Part shown: in pieces, positions 15,128 to 24,287 of the stretch
How the letters are laid out: every line of letters starts with the position of its first letter
How positions within the stretch are numbered: position 1 is the stretch's first letter
Source: a virus
Strand: one strand, 5' to 3'
Length of the DNA: 34,014 nucleotides
Virus record (IMG/VR): IMGVR_UViG_3300048591_001067
Span: 1-34,014 of that record
Notes under the pieces: model-generated
Database searches by the model: none
Seen by the model: the letters and a program-made list of their open reading frames with translations, nothing else
What the model was told of the DNA's origin: nothing
Position numbers and translations under genes: made by a program

Positions 15128-15755
15128 TTTGAAACCAATGCCAGATCGAATAATGGTAGAGATTATACCAGCTGAGATGGTAAATACTACATTAGTTATC
15201 CCTGTAATGGGATTGCAAAAAGTAAAAAATGACACTGAAATTGAAATAGTTTGTGCGAGAATTATTAGCTGTGGTGACTACGATCTAGAAAAGTATCAGA
15301 AGTTTAATCCCGGAGACCTAGTTCTTATGAGCGAATTTGCAGGTACGTATGTCGCAATGGAAGACCATTACGTAAAATTGGTACATCCTGACATGATTTT
15401 TGCCTTTACAAAAACACCAAAGATTTACAAGAAAGAATTTATGCCTGCGGGCAACAGAGTCTTAGTAAAAATTAAAATGGGGGAGTCACTCACCAAAAGT
15501 GGGTTGATACTACAAGGAGATTATCTGAAGAATAAACGAGATTCGCAATTATTTATCGCCTCTGTGTTGGCACTCGGTGAAAAAGTACCTGCAAGAAGTC
15601 TTGTAAAAGTAGGAAGTGAGATATTATTCGAGCCATTTGCAGGACAAGATCTTTACAAAGAAATTCCTAAAATAGTCGAAAATAAAAAGTTGTCCACTGA
15701 GTACATTTATCGAACCGTGTATTACAACGATATTGAGGCTGTTATAACTAGATGA
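15117..15755 (+). CDS. Tandem GroES-like co-chaperonin
   Basis: The 212 residues contain two repeats of a 10-kDa co-chaperonin pattern. Repeat 1 (about 5-97) has MPDRIMVEIIPAE, a loop, ISCGD, FNPGDLVLMSEFAGTYV and DHYVKLVHPDMIFAF. Repeat 2 (about 103-212) has PAGNRVLVKIKMGESLTKSG, LILQGD, VLALGE, VKVGSEILFEPFAGQDL and a final YNDIEAVITR. These correspond to the GroES elements DRVLVK, TxSGIILP, VxxVG, VKVGDxVLFxxYAG and DILAVI. Phage co-chaperonins such as T4 gp31 help the host GroEL fold the capsid protein. Two fused domains in one chain would form a ring with half the usual number of chains. The gene lies between terminase and portal and overlaps both. Confidence 0.8.
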   Translation: MIDSLKPMPDRIMVEIIPAEMVNTTLVIPVMGLQKVKNDTEIEIVCARIISCGDYDLEKYQKFNPGDLVLMSEFAGTYVAMEDHYVKLVHPDMIFAFTKTPKIYKKEFMPAGNRVLVKIKMGESLTKSGLILQGDYLKNKRDSQLFIASVLALGEKVPARSLVKVGSEILFEPFAGQDLYKEIPKIVENKKLSTEYIYRTVYYNDIEAVITR

Positions 15756-18082
15756 GAACTTTCACAAGTAATTACTTAATAAATGATCACTTAATCTCTG
15801 AAAAAGATAAAGAGACGTTTGAGTATCTGTCTGCAAAGATAGATTACTATATCATGCGCTTAGTTGGTTTAAAAAACAACGAGCACATACGAAAATGTCG
15901 CGATCTTTACGAAGGACATCGTGATCCGAAAGAGTACGCCTATTTGCAAGAGCAATATGGTTTAGAAACTCCAATGGATCTTAGGATGACTCCTCTAACA
16001 AAGACTAAGATAGATACATTAATAGGTATATTACTTGACTCTACTTACAAATACTATGTAACTTGTGCCGATTCTCGCAGCATTGAAGCTTCGGTAGAGC
16101 AACAACGGATGATAGTGATGCAAGCTTGCTTGCAAGAACACGAAAAGTTTCTCAAACAAAATTATAGCGTAGAAAAATTACAACACGAAATTGTAAAAAT
16201 AAAAGCAGACATTTCAGAAGACTTTATTTCTTCATTTGTAGAGGCTGCAATTGATTTAGTAGAATTTTTTAAATTCGACAATGCTACAGATCTATTACAA
16301 AAATTCAAGCAATTTGCTTTAGATGTATTGGTCACTGGTCACGGCTACTACAGAACTTTTGATGACCCATTCAGACAAGATCCGCAGCTTCAGATTATAA
16401 AACCAGAGAATTTATTTTATAATAAAAATACCAACGAACAGTACATAAATAACAGTCCAAGTATAGACGCAGTTGTCCACAGAGAATACATGACTAGAAG
16501 ACAAGTACTGTCTACTTACGGTCATTTAATGACTACTGACCAACGCGATGAGCTATTTGGAACTGGTACTGTAAACTTGGCTTCTGGTCGAGTAATTTTG
16601 TCTTTAGATGAGCTAGATTACAACAAGACTGAAAATCAGAGAACGGGGTCACAATTTACATTCGATCTTTATGATGCAATAGAAGTTTGTCATGTTGAGT
16701 TTCTAGCTTCAAATCCCGTAGAAGATCTCACAGATGAGCAACGTGAAACTTTTAAAGCCGTTGAAAATCCCATTAGATTTACAAGTGGTGCGACTTCAAA
16801 TGGTTATATAACAAATATAAACAAGCCACTGAAAGAAATAAAAGTTCTTTACAGAGAACAGCGTTATGAAGGTATTCGGATTGCCGGCTACATTTATGTA
16901 GGAATGGGTAAATCTAAATATGTAGAAAGAAGTCAAGATGAATTTTGGCGTGCTGGTTTTAGTTATGGTGGTTTAAGCTACAACTCTAGAAATGGTAAAG
17001 CGTACTCTCTTGCATGGGCGCTGAAAGATACACAAGATATGTATGATATTACAATGTTTCACAGAGATAATATCATTGCAAATTCTGGTGTTGACGGCTC
17101 TCGCGTAAATATGGCAGCGATACCAAAATTTTTAGGTAGTGAGCCAATGCAAAGGCTTTTGAAATTTCTAGCAATGCGAAAGCAGGGGGTTGAGTTGATA
17201 GACCCTACAGAAGAAGGCGCTGATTTGTTTCAACATTATGGAGATTTTCGTAATTCATTAAATGGACAAGCTATCCAAGCCCTAGATACAGTTCTAGAAT
17301 CGCTAGAAAAACAAGCAGATATCTTAACTGGAGTAAACCGATTTATGTACGGGGCGTTGGAAGAACGAGATGCTGTACAAAATGTGCGAAGCGGTATTAA
17401 ACAATCTTCTTTAGTTACAAAAGACCTACTAGATTTAATTAAGCACGGTAAGATGCAAATGCTGCATGGCTTGCTGAAAGTTGCAAAACACAAATATAAA
17501 ACAGCTAAACGTGGCGGATATATTATTGGCTTTAGACAGAAGTTATTCCAAGTATTGCCAGATGATTACCAGCATACGGACTACAACATCCAGCTTGTGG
17601 ATGACGATGAAATCAGAATTAAGCTGGCTAAGATTGAAGCGTTATTGTCAGAGTTTGCGAAAGCTCAATTAGTGGATCCAGAAATTCTACTAGAGTTAAC
17701 TGTAAGTGATTCTATAAATAATATTATTAGAATCGCTAAAAAGTCAATTAGAGAGTCACGTGAAAAAGCACAAAATCTGCAACAAGCAAACGACCAGCTC
17801 AAACAGATGGATCTTAAAATTAAAGAGCTTGAAAGTTCAATAGCACAAAAACAACAACAAGCAGACCAATTCCGTCAAAAAGAAGTTCAAATTAAAGAAA
17901 AAGAACTATTATTGAAACAGCAACAGCTTAAAGTTGACACTACTGCAAAAGAAAAAGAGCTTTCAAATGAAGTAGTGAAGATAAATCAAGATGCTGCCAC
18001 GGATCAAGAAAGGTTGGCATTGGAAAGAGAGCAATTATATTTATCAACAGGTGCATCTAAAGAGATAAGAAATGACTGGTAA
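15752..18082 (+). CDS. Portal protein
   Basis: The product is 776 residues. Position directly after the terminase block and length fit a portal. Internal signatures include LRMTPLTKTKIDTLIGILLD near residue 80 (entry to the core), alternating strands in the middle, and NRFMYGALEERDAVQNVRSG (about 525-545), the asparagine/glycine-containing region typical of portal cores. Residues about 665-755 are a long Q/K/E-rich coiled coil, an extended crown or barrel. It overlaps the GroES-like gene as ATGA and the following gene by 11 bp. The dodecameric portal is the DNA gateway and motor dock. Confidence 0.8.
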   Translation: MRTFTSNYLINDHLISEKDKETFEYLSAKIDYYIMRLVGLKNNEHIRKCRDLYEGHRDPKEYAYLQEQYGLETPMDLRMTPLTKTKIDTLIGILLDSTYKYYVTCADSRSIEASVEQQRMIVMQACLQEHEKFLKQNYSVEKLQHEIVKIKADISEDFISSFVEAAIDLVEFFKFDNATDLLQKFKQFALDVLVTGHGYYRTFDDPFRQDPQLQIIKPENLFYNKNTNEQYINNSPSIDAVVHREYMTRRQVLSTYGHLMTTDQRDELFGTGTVNLASGRVILSLDELDYNKTENQRTGSQFTFDLYDAIEVCHVEFLASNPVEDLTDEQRETFKAVENPIRFTSGATSNGYITNINKPLKEIKVLYREQRYEGIRIAGYIYVGMGKSKYVERSQDEFWRAGFSYGGLSYNSRNGKAYSLAWALKDTQDMYDITMFHRDNIIANSGVDGSRVNMAAIPKFLGSEPMQRLLKFLAMRKQGVELIDPTEEGADLFQHYGDFRNSLNGQAIQALDTVLESLEKQADILTGVNRFMYGALEERDAVQNVRSGIKQSSLVTKDLLDLIKHGKMQMLHGLLKVAKHKYKTAKRGGYIIGFRQKLFQVLPDDYQHTDYNIQLVDDDEIRIKLAKIEALLSEFAKAQLVDPEILLELTVSDSINNIIRIAKKSIRESREKAQNLQQANDQLKQMDLKIKELESSIAQKQQQADQFRQKEVQIKEKELLLKQQQLKVDTTAKEKELSNEVVKINQDAATDQERLALEREQLYLSTGASKEIRNDW

Positions 18083-19238
18083 TACTGCACAATTATATAA
18101 AAACTACAGTGGTTATTTAAATGACCCCAGGTTTCTGTTCCAAAAAACTCAAGCAGCTGTTTGTGCAACTATAGACCCTGCACTTAAGTGCATGCATCTT
18201 TCACACAATTTAAACTTTTCTGAAATTAAAAATTATATGGCAGGTTCTAAGCCTACAGCTCAGAACTATGTTATAAAGTTTTTGCTAACGTACAACGGGA
18301 TAGACAGTCCAACTTATGAAATTGGAGAATCTCTGATTTATGAGTACGACCAGTACACACAAAATCCAACTTATGTATTCGCACCACAGTCTCTTGTTTC
18401 GATGAATAGCCCAAATTTTGTTGGGTTAGATGCCGATTTGGGTAGAACTGTTGTGAAAGTAACACACGTCTTAGGTGGTGCTGGTTTGAATGACGAGATG
18501 AATTATACAGTGCGTTATAATGCTCCATTACTATACAGAGACCTTTACATAAATCAAGAAGATACTTGCGTTTATGTTGATGGTTGGTATTCACACTATG
18601 CTATTGCAGTTACTAATTACAGTACAAATACTGTCTACACAAAGGGTAGTATTATGGCTTTAAATATAGCTGCTTGGGATTCCGCGAAAACTTACCTTGC
18701 TAACGAAATAGTGACGCATAACGGCTATTTTTATAAATCTAAGATTGGAAACTTAACTACAGAACCAGAAGAAAATTCGAACAGTCAGTGGTTAAAGGGT
18801 AATGCAGCAAGTTACTTCTTTTTAAAGAATACAGATGTTTCTAAAAATTCTACTGTAGATCAAATTACAATGTCTGCAAGTGAATGGACAACAGAAATCC
18901 CCTTTAAAGAGTGGTATTTGTGGATGCGCCGCTTGGAATATGTTTTCAAGGAAGCAGATAAGAACAAATTAACACAAGGCCGTTATTTACAAACACAGTT
19001 TGTAGTTTACGAGGAATTAAGTAGGGCTGTTAAAAAAGAGACACAAAAGATCTGTGACTACTGTAAAGACGTGATGTTCTATGAATATAGTAGAATTGAA
19101 CCGTACTTAAAGTTGAGACAAAAGCGAGATTCATTAGAGTTCTTCTTTGAAGATTGTAACTTTAGAGTGATACAAGAATTACTGGAAAGTACCAGAGCCG
19201 CTTGTAAAAGCTGTAACGCCTTAATATGTTTTAATTAA
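18072..19238 (+). CDS. Virion-associated protein with a carbohydrate-binding-like segment
   Basis: The product has 388 residues and lies between portal and scaffold. Residues about 200-245 (AAWDSAKTYLANEIVTHNGY, then FYKSKIGNLTTEP and SNSQW) have the W-x-S-x-x-Y-x-x-x-x-x-V-x-x-x-G-x-x-Y pattern of CBM5/12 chitin-binding-like modules, which phages often use as sugar-binding decorations. The rest is unrecognised; the C-terminal part has a C-x2-C (ICDYC) and further cysteines. Virion role is inferred from position. Confidence 0.65.
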   Translation: MTGNTAQLYKNYSGYLNDPRFLFQKTQAAVCATIDPALKCMHLSHNLNFSEIKNYMAGSKPTAQNYVIKFLLTYNGIDSPTYEIGESLIYEYDQYTQNPTYVFAPQSLVSMNSPNFVGLDADLGRTVVKVTHVLGGAGLNDEMNYTVRYNAPLLYRDLYINQEDTCVYVDGWYSHYAIAVTNYSTNTVYTKGSIMALNIAAWDSAKTYLANEIVTHNGYFYKSKIGNLTTEPEENSNSQWLKGNAASYFFLKNTDVSKNSTVDQITMSASEWTTEIPFKEWYLWMRRLEYVFKEADKNKLTQGRYLQTQFVVYEELSRAVKKETQKICDYCKDVMFYEYSRIEPYLKLRQKRDSLEFFFEDCNFRVIQELLESTRAACKSCNALICFN

Positions 19239-19492
19239 TGCTGTATAATGCCCCTGCCATAAGAAACGAGATCAAAGTATCTAGAGCGCACATTGCAGTT
19301 AACACGCTGAAAAATGTACGTAAAACTTATATTTCAGGTGCAAACCGGGAATCGGATCAGCGTTATTTAAAAAATGAATTGATGTTGGCTTTGATTGAAG
19401 AAATTAATGACTGTGAGTTGGGTAGAACCTTTGAAGTTGACATGTATCTTGAAAACCTTGTCTCATGCTTAAAAAAACTTAGATTAAAATGA
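19238..19492 (+). CDS. Hypothetical protein, 84 aa
   Basis: This is a small basic, helical protein (starts MLYNAPAIRNEIKVSRAHIA) in the virion module. It overlaps the previous gene by one base (TAATG) and the next as ATGA, so it is tightly coupled to both. No family is recognised. Confidence 0.7.
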   Translation: MLYNAPAIRNEIKVSRAHIAVNTLKNVRKTYISGANRESDQRYLKNELMLALIEEINDCELGRTFEVDMYLENLVSCLKKLRLK

Positions 19493-19887
19493 GTAACTGT
19501 AATTGTGGAACAACTTGCAGTGGTAACTGCAGCGTACCTCAAGCTGACTGCTGCCTTTCTGTAAAAGTAGAGAGTACAAAGCCACTAGTGGAATTTTGTC
19601 TGGACGGCAAATCACATTATGAATATAGTATTAATGCAAGTACAGCACTTACTTTTGATACACCTTCTAATGTATTTGAAAATCAGATGTTTCTGCTCTA
19701 CATAAACAATACTATAGAACCTAATACGGTGACGCTAAGCGCCGGACACTTGTTTTTAGATGACTTGGCAAAGACTAAATTAATATTACCTGTAATAGGT
19801 GCTTATAAAATGGTTGGAACTTCTATTTCAGGAATTATCTATTGGAAAGTTTCTGATTTAAATACCAGCTATAGTTTAACAAATTAA
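19489..19887 (+). CDS. Small beta-rich virion-module protein with Cys-rich N-terminus
   Basis: The 132-residue product begins MSNCNCGTTCSGNCSVPQAD, with seven cysteines among the first 25 residues, which could bind metal or form cross-links. The remainder has alternating hydrophobic residues and many T, S and N, as in small jelly-roll or decoration proteins. The place before the scaffold and capsid genes suggests a head decoration or completion protein, but this is inference. Confidence 0.65.
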   Translation: MSNCNCGTTCSGNCSVPQADCCLSVKVESTKPLVEFCLDGKSHYEYSINASTALTFDTPSNVFENQMFLLYINNTIEPNTVTLSAGHLFLDDLAKTKLILPVIGAYKMVGTSISGIIYWKVSDLNTSYSLTN

Positions 19888-19898
19888 TGTTTAATATA

Positions 19899-19915
19899 AA
19901 AAAATAAGAAAAATG
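19899..19915 (+). promoter_or_regulatory. A-rich translation-initiation leader
   Basis: AAAAAATAAGAAAAATG, ending in the scaffold start codon, is repeated base for base before the gene at 22602. Bacteroidota favour such A-rich initiation regions over a strong Shine-Dalgarno. Confidence 0.6.
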
Positions 19916-21052
19916 TCAGATTACATTAGCTTAGATGATCTACACGAAAATGATGATGTCGAAGATATCATTGTAGATCCCAGTCCAAAATTAGATCCAG
20001 AACCGGATCCCAACGATGAATTTCAACTAGAACCAGAAGAAGATGACGACCCTGCGCCTGATCCAGATCCAAAGAAAGAGGGCGAAGAAGAAGAAGAAGA
20101 GGAAGAAGAAACAGAGTATGCATCAGGTGTAGAAAAATTTCTTTCGTTATTTAATATTGAGGGTGGTCAAATTACCTTTGAAGACGGCTCGACACACCAC
20201 TTTAATGATCTTACCCCAAAAGAACAATTTATAGTTCTTCGTAATCTAGCTGAAACTGCAAGACCAACAGTTGAGCAGGAGTTTGATTTAGATGAATATG
20301 AAATCGGTTTAATCAACTCGATTCGAAAGAGTAACAAACCAGTTAATGAGGCGATAAATGACTTAGTGAATGAGCGTGTAGAAAGCATTCTTGCCATGCG
20401 AGAGTCCACTTCGGAGGATTTCAATGAAATGCCAGATGATGCTATTTACATGCGCTGGTTGCTACAAAACAACCCTACATCAACTGAAGAAGATTTAGAG
20501 CACGATTTAGAAGCCGCAAAAAAGGCCAAGAGTTATTTGGCACAAGTGTCTAATATCAGAACTGGGATGATAAAGACACAAGAAGCAGCTATTGCGCAGA
20601 AAAATGCTGAAGCAAGAAATAAATCTTTTCAAGAATTAGAACAAGACCGAGCCGAAATAGTTGGTGTTGTAAAAAACATGACAGATGTTGCCGGTTATGA
20701 ATTAGATGATGCAATTAAAAACGATATACTTCAAGATATTTTAGAAGTAAATAGCGCAGGCGATTCTATTTTCTTAGAGAAAACCTTCTCAGATCCAGCT
20801 GTTCTATTTAAAACTGCGTGGCTATCTAAATATGGTGAAGACTATATCAACCAACTTTCCGATTACTATAAGCAACGTATAACTGAAGCATACAGGCGGG
20901 GTGTTGAGGAAACCAAGAATGGTATGCCTTCTAGACCAATTGCAGGTATGCGCAAAGATGCTAAAGCGGCTCCGGCTAAACCAAAAGCAGCAGTTTATAG
21001 CGATGATGACGACAGACTTGTAACCTTAGATGAATTACATGACACAGATTAA
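19913..21052 (+). CDS. Probable capsid scaffold protein
   Basis: This 379-residue protein directly precedes the capsid gene. It begins MSDYISLDDLHENDD, has a very acidic proline/aspartate/glutamate tract at about residues 24-70 (a run of glutamates around 57-65), then a largely helical body (for example AKKAKSYLAQVSNIRTGM) and a basic, alanine/proline-rich end with DDRLVTLDELHDTD. The N- and C-terminal SLDDLHE and TLDELHD motifs echo each other. Acidic, helical, capsid-adjacent proteins of this size are typically scaffolds removed during head maturation. Confidence 0.75.
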   Translation: MSDYISLDDLHENDDVEDIIVDPSPKLDPEPDPNDEFQLEPEEDDDPAPDPDPKKEGEEEEEEEEETEYASGVEKFLSLFNIEGGQITFEDGSTHHFNDLTPKEQFIVLRNLAETARPTVEQEFDLDEYEIGLINSIRKSNKPVNEAINDLVNERVESILAMRESTSEDFNEMPDDAIYMRWLLQNNPTSTEEDLEHDLEAAKKAKSYLAQVSNIRTGMIKTQEAAIAQKNAEARNKSFQELEQDRAEIVGVVKNMTDVAGYELDDAIKNDILQDILEVNSAGDSIFLEKTFSDPAVLFKTAWLSKYGEDYINQLSDYYKQRITEAYRRGVEETKNGMPSRPIAGMRKDAKAAPAKPKAAVYSDDDDRLVTLDELHDTD

Positions 21053-21105
21053 AAATTTTTTCTATAATACCAACCGAAGTTAAATTAAATTAAAAACACT
21101 TTACA

Positions 21106-22521
21106 ATGAGAGTAGTAGACCGTAAGACCGTGATGCAAAATATGGGTGGTGAGACACGTACCATTCAGAATTTTGGACAGTTTTTGGGTGAAAAACCCCA
21201 CAAACTAGGTCAAGTTATAACAATGTATCCACAACATTCGCTAGCAAACTTGACAGACGCTTTAAAAAACGTGTATATTAACCCCAAGAGTTCTGGTAGC
21301 TCTTTTGCACCTATCAACTCAATGGCAATTGAGTGGGATATTGATGTGAACTTTATTAAGAGAGTGCGTATCGCTACTAGCGTGGGTGGTACACCTGTTG
21401 GTAAAGAGGTTTTCAACCTAGAACTAGAAGAGCGTTACTACGACAAAAATGACACTTTTGCGCTTGAAAATCGCCAAATGCTTTTTGTGGTTGCCCCTCC
21501 AATTAAATTAGGAGATATGCGTTGGCAGTATCGCGTTGTTCTTACCGGTGACGGTCAGAAGAGCGTTGACGTAGCGTTTTTGCAAAAAGGTCGCCAGACC
21601 CGCTACCGTTCTAACTACTTTCCAGAACTTTCTGAACGTGGTTACACTAAATTCATCTCAAACACAGAAACTCATCGTAACTTTATTTCACGTCACCGTG
21701 CCGGTGTAGACTGGTCAGCTGACTACGCGATTCGCGAAGAGCTATATATTGAAATGGGTAAAGGCAAAAAAGAAGACCGTACTTACTTCAAATTAAATAA
21801 GAAAGAAAAAGAGTGTTTAGATCACTTCTTAGCTAGCCGCGAGGCAAGTAATCTTTTCTCAATTAGTAACTTTGACGTGAATGGTAAATGTCAAGACCAA
21901 GACGAAAAAGGTCGTGATATCCCAATGGGTGACGGTGTTATTCCACAAATTGAGCGCTATTGTGATAAATTTGCGTACTCAAATCTTACCACAGATATTT
22001 TTGAGGATGTAATGGCTTCTATGATTGAAAAGGCTGCAAAGCCAACTGGTAACGTATTTGCCGTAGTTTGTAACGAGCGTATGTACACTCAAGTAGGTCG
22101 CTTGCTTGCTAACGATTTGCGCTTCCGCGTTCCTGGAGATGGTTCTTACTTCTTCTCTAAAGAAGGTGGTAAAGTTAAAGTTGGCGCTGAATTCGATAGC
22201 TACACCTTCCAAGGTAATACTATTACATTCATGGTTAACCGCGCGCTTTCACAAGAATACGAACAGTATGGTTACGGTATCTTCTTAGATATCAGTGGCG
22301 ATACCACATCTGGTCGTCCAAATATCGCTTCATTTACACTTGAAGGTTCAGAAATGATCTCAGGTTCTTTGAACGGTATGGGTGGTCAAAATGGTAAAAC
22401 TTCAGGTGACATCTCTACACCGGTACACGGTTCTAGCTACCACTTGATCGGTTATTCTGGTACTGTGGTATTCAACCCTTACCAATCATTTATCCTAGAA
22501 GAGTCAGTAACTCTATTTTAA
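21106..22521 (+). CDS. Major capsid protein
   Basis: The 471-residue product follows the scaffold gene and precedes a strong terminator. It starts MRVVDRKTVMQNMGGE and alternates strands and short helices over its length, with FNLELEERYYDKNDTFALEN, FIKRVRIATSVGG and a final HLIGYSGTVVFNPYQSFILE, consistent with an HK97-type capsid of Bacteroidota phages. Its codon choice differs from its neighbours (many GGT, CGT, AAC and TAC codons), as expected for the most highly expressed late gene. The N-terminus shows no obvious separate delta domain. Confidence 0.85.
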   Translation: MRVVDRKTVMQNMGGETRTIQNFGQFLGEKPHKLGQVITMYPQHSLANLTDALKNVYINPKSSGSSFAPINSMAIEWDIDVNFIKRVRIATSVGGTPVGKEVFNLELEERYYDKNDTFALENRQMLFVVAPPIKLGDMRWQYRVVLTGDGQKSVDVAFLQKGRQTRYRSNYFPELSERGYTKFISNTETHRNFISRHRAGVDWSADYAIREELYIEMGKGKKEDRTYFKLNKKEKECLDHFLASREASNLFSISNFDVNGKCQDQDEKGRDIPMGDGVIPQIERYCDKFAYSNLTTDIFEDVMASMIEKAAKPTGNVFAVVCNERMYTQVGRLLANDLRFRVPGDGSYFFSKEGGKVKVGAEFDSYTFQGNTITFMVNRALSQEYEQYGYGIFLDISGDTTSGRPNIASFTLEGSEMISGSLNGMGGQNGKTSGDISTPVHGSSYHLIGYSGTVVFNPYQSFILEESVTLF

Positions 22522-22530
22522 TAATCAATG

Positions 22531-22566
22531 AAAGACTCCCTGAGACAGATTCAGGGAGTCTTTTTC
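22531..22566 (+). terminator. Strong rho-independent terminator
   Basis: AAAGACTCCCTGA pairs perfectly with TCAGGGAGTCTTT around a seven-base loop and is followed by T. It lies right after the capsid gene and would lower expression of the genes downstream. Confidence 0.95.
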
Positions 22567-22587
22567 TTTTCATTCAAATGTATAATT

Positions 22588-22604
22588 AAAAAATAAGAAA
22601 AATG
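22588..22604 (+). promoter_or_regulatory. A-rich translation-initiation leader
   Basis: AAAAAATAAGAAAAATG is identical to the leader of the scaffold gene at 19899-19915. Confidence 0.6.
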
Positions 22605-23438
22605 AATTTAAGTTTAAAACAACAAGAAAACGGTGCCCCTTCACAAAAGATAATTACTTTAAAATCTATCTATAATAAGGAGCAAAAAGCAACTATTCAG
22701 CCTGTAAAGGACGGTCTTGGCTGGTATCACGGGCTAAAAAGGCTGTCTGACGAAGACAAACGCGGTATGACTTACTTTGTCGAGCCTAGCACTAAGTTTA
22801 CAGTTAAACACGGCGTTTCATTTAATTTGAACAACCCTGTAGATGCAATGAATTGGAATTGGCTAAGTCATTCACCTCTTATTGCAGAGAATCTAGATGC
22901 TGCACAGAAGTCACATGTAGCTTGTTTCTACGTTCATCAAGAAGAAGTAGAAGAACAAAAAGTATTGTCGTTGGAACTGTTACTGCACAAGGCACGTACA
23001 TTTGTTTTCAACGATACCCCCGCAGACTTAATCAACCGAGTACGATTGCTCGGAACAGATATGTCAGCACAATCACATTTCAGCGTACAAAACTATTTAC
23101 TCAGCTTGTGCAAAACAGACAAAGGTGCGAGAAGAGTTATTGATGTATACGAAAATCCACATTTAGGTATCAAATTACGTTATTTCCAAGCTAAAGACAC
23201 TGGTGTAATTGAACACGATTACAAACACGGTATCATTCGCTTTGGCAATACCGTTTTGGGTATGAGTGACGAAGCTGCCACTGCTTATCTTGTAAATAAA
23301 GATAACAAGGCTGTTTTGGAGGCGATTGAAGCAGAGTTGCTAAATACTAATTTAGCTCCCGCAGGCTCTTACAGCCCAGAACCTAGTGCTGGTGATGAAG
23401 CTCCTGTATTAGAGTTTACAAAAGTAGGTAAGAAGTAA
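22602..23438 (+). CDS. Virion-module protein after the capsid gene, 278 aa
   Basis: This is an unrecognised protein. It starts MNLSLKQQENGAPSQKIITL; the middle contains WYHGLKRLSDEDKRGMTYFV and the C-terminus is an acidic, proline-containing tail (SYSPEPSAGDEAPVLEFTK). Its place between capsid and connector-like genes suggests a head or neck component. The strong terminator before it and its own A-rich initiation site imply expression below that of the capsid. Confidence 0.65.
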   Translation: MNLSLKQQENGAPSQKIITLKSIYNKEQKATIQPVKDGLGWYHGLKRLSDEDKRGMTYFVEPSTKFTVKHGVSFNLNNPVDAMNWNWLSHSPLIAENLDAAQKSHVACFYVHQEEVEEQKVLSLELLLHKARTFVFNDTPADLINRVRLLGTDMSAQSHFSVQNYLLSLCKTDKGARRVIDVYENPHLGIKLRYFQAKDTGVIEHDYKHGIIRFGNTVLGMSDEAATAYLVNKDNKAVLEAIEAELLNTNLAPAGSYSPEPSAGDEAPVLEFTKVGKK

Positions 23439-23445
23439 TTTGTAA

Positions 23446-24171
23446 GTGGCACTACAAACAGTATATCAATTCTTTGAAGGTGTTTTAATCGAGAACAACA
23501 AGGTTAAAGCACCTTCAATGTATCCACAGGATTTCATGTACTACTTGAATAAGTCAGTACAACAATACTGTAATTTAAGATATAACTTGTTTGACACTAC
23601 ACAACAACTGACCGATGACTTGCGCGTATTAGAGTTACACCCGCCAGTCTACACTGTCTTGAATATACCAATACCATTAGACTACTGGCATTTGACTGGT
23701 TGTAAGATTGTGCTTGAACCAACTGCAACCTACGCAAATAATTTAAAACTCTGTGGTCGGGATCCAAAGCAAAGTGAATCTGAAATAGAGGTAAAAAAAG
23801 TTACTTCTGATATAGAAAACGCAATTGTGCAGAATCCGTACTTACAACCAACAATCAGACAACCTTATTTGCAGTTTAAAAATGGTGAAATTCTAATTAA
23901 ATTAGGTACTTACGATACAAACAAACTTCAAGTAAGGGAAGTTAATATAAGTTATCTAAAGAAACCTCGCGTATATTCAGTACCAGATCTAGACTTAGCC
24001 AATCAAGGATTAAACTCTACATTGTTAGAATTTCCTGAGTATGTAAATAATGAGATCTTAAATGTATTCCTAAATCTTATTTTAGAACGTACTTTAGATC
24101 CAAGATTGCAAATGCATACTGCTGTAACACAGTCAGTTATGGATATGGCTACAATGGGCGGAAAAAAGTAA
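23446..24171 (+). CDS. Probable head-tail connector (neck/ring) protein
   Basis: The 241-residue frame starts at a GTG (23446) with a stop codon immediately upstream in frame, so GTG is the only early start. The N-terminal segment MALQTVYQFFEGVLIENNK, then PSMYPQDFMYYLNKSVQQYC, looks like a helical adaptor; FPEYVNNEILNVFLNLILER near the end is also helical. The general plan (helical N-terminus, beta centre, helical end) and position fit gp6-like adaptor or ring proteins of Bacteroidota phages. It is the last virion gene before the tRNA region. Confidence 0.6.
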   Translation: MALQTVYQFFEGVLIENNKVKAPSMYPQDFMYYLNKSVQQYCNLRYNLFDTTQQLTDDLRVLELHPPVYTVLNIPIPLDYWHLTGCKIVLEPTATYANNLKLCGRDPKQSESEIEVKKVTSDIENAIVQNPYLQPTIRQPYLQFKNGEILIKLGTYDTNKLQVREVNISYLKKPRVYSVPDLDLANQGLNSTLLEFPEYVNNEILNVFLNLILERTLDPRLQMHTAVTQSVMDMATMGGKK

Positions 24172-24181
24172 ATTTAAATTA

Positions 24182-24211
24182 TTGAAAGTTAAAAATTTTG
24201 TTTTATATTTG
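24182..24211 (+). promoter_or_regulatory. Promoter of tRNA cluster 1 (TTG-N19-TATATTTG)
   Basis: TTG at 24182-24184 and TATATTTG at 24204-24211 are 19 bp apart. The ATG of leader peptide 1 lies 4 nt after the box, so the transcript probably begins at the start codon. Confidence 0.9.
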
Positions 24212-24215
24212 CCGC

Positions 24216-24287
24216 ATGAAATCAATTAGCACATATACAAGTACGTTCGCAGCCTCTTATGAGGTGAAGTCGTATATACGTATCTGA
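24216..24287 (+). CDS. Leader peptide 1 of the tRNA attenuator (23 aa)
   Basis: This tiny frame has its own consensus promoter and a stop codon (24285-24287) placed inside attenuator segment 2. Residues 5-20 read STYTSTFAASYEVKSY; 15 of these 16 are Thr, Ala, Val, Ser, Tyr, Lys or Glu, exactly the amino acids of the eight tRNAs that follow (Thr, Ala, Val, Ser-UGA, Tyr, Lys, Glu, Ser-GCU). Both serine codon families (TCN and AGY) are used and both tRNAs-Ser are present. In the whole peptide 17 of 22 residues after Met match. The peptide itself probably has no function; its translation is the signal. Confidence 0.85.
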   Translation: MKSISTYTSTFAASYEVKSYIRI

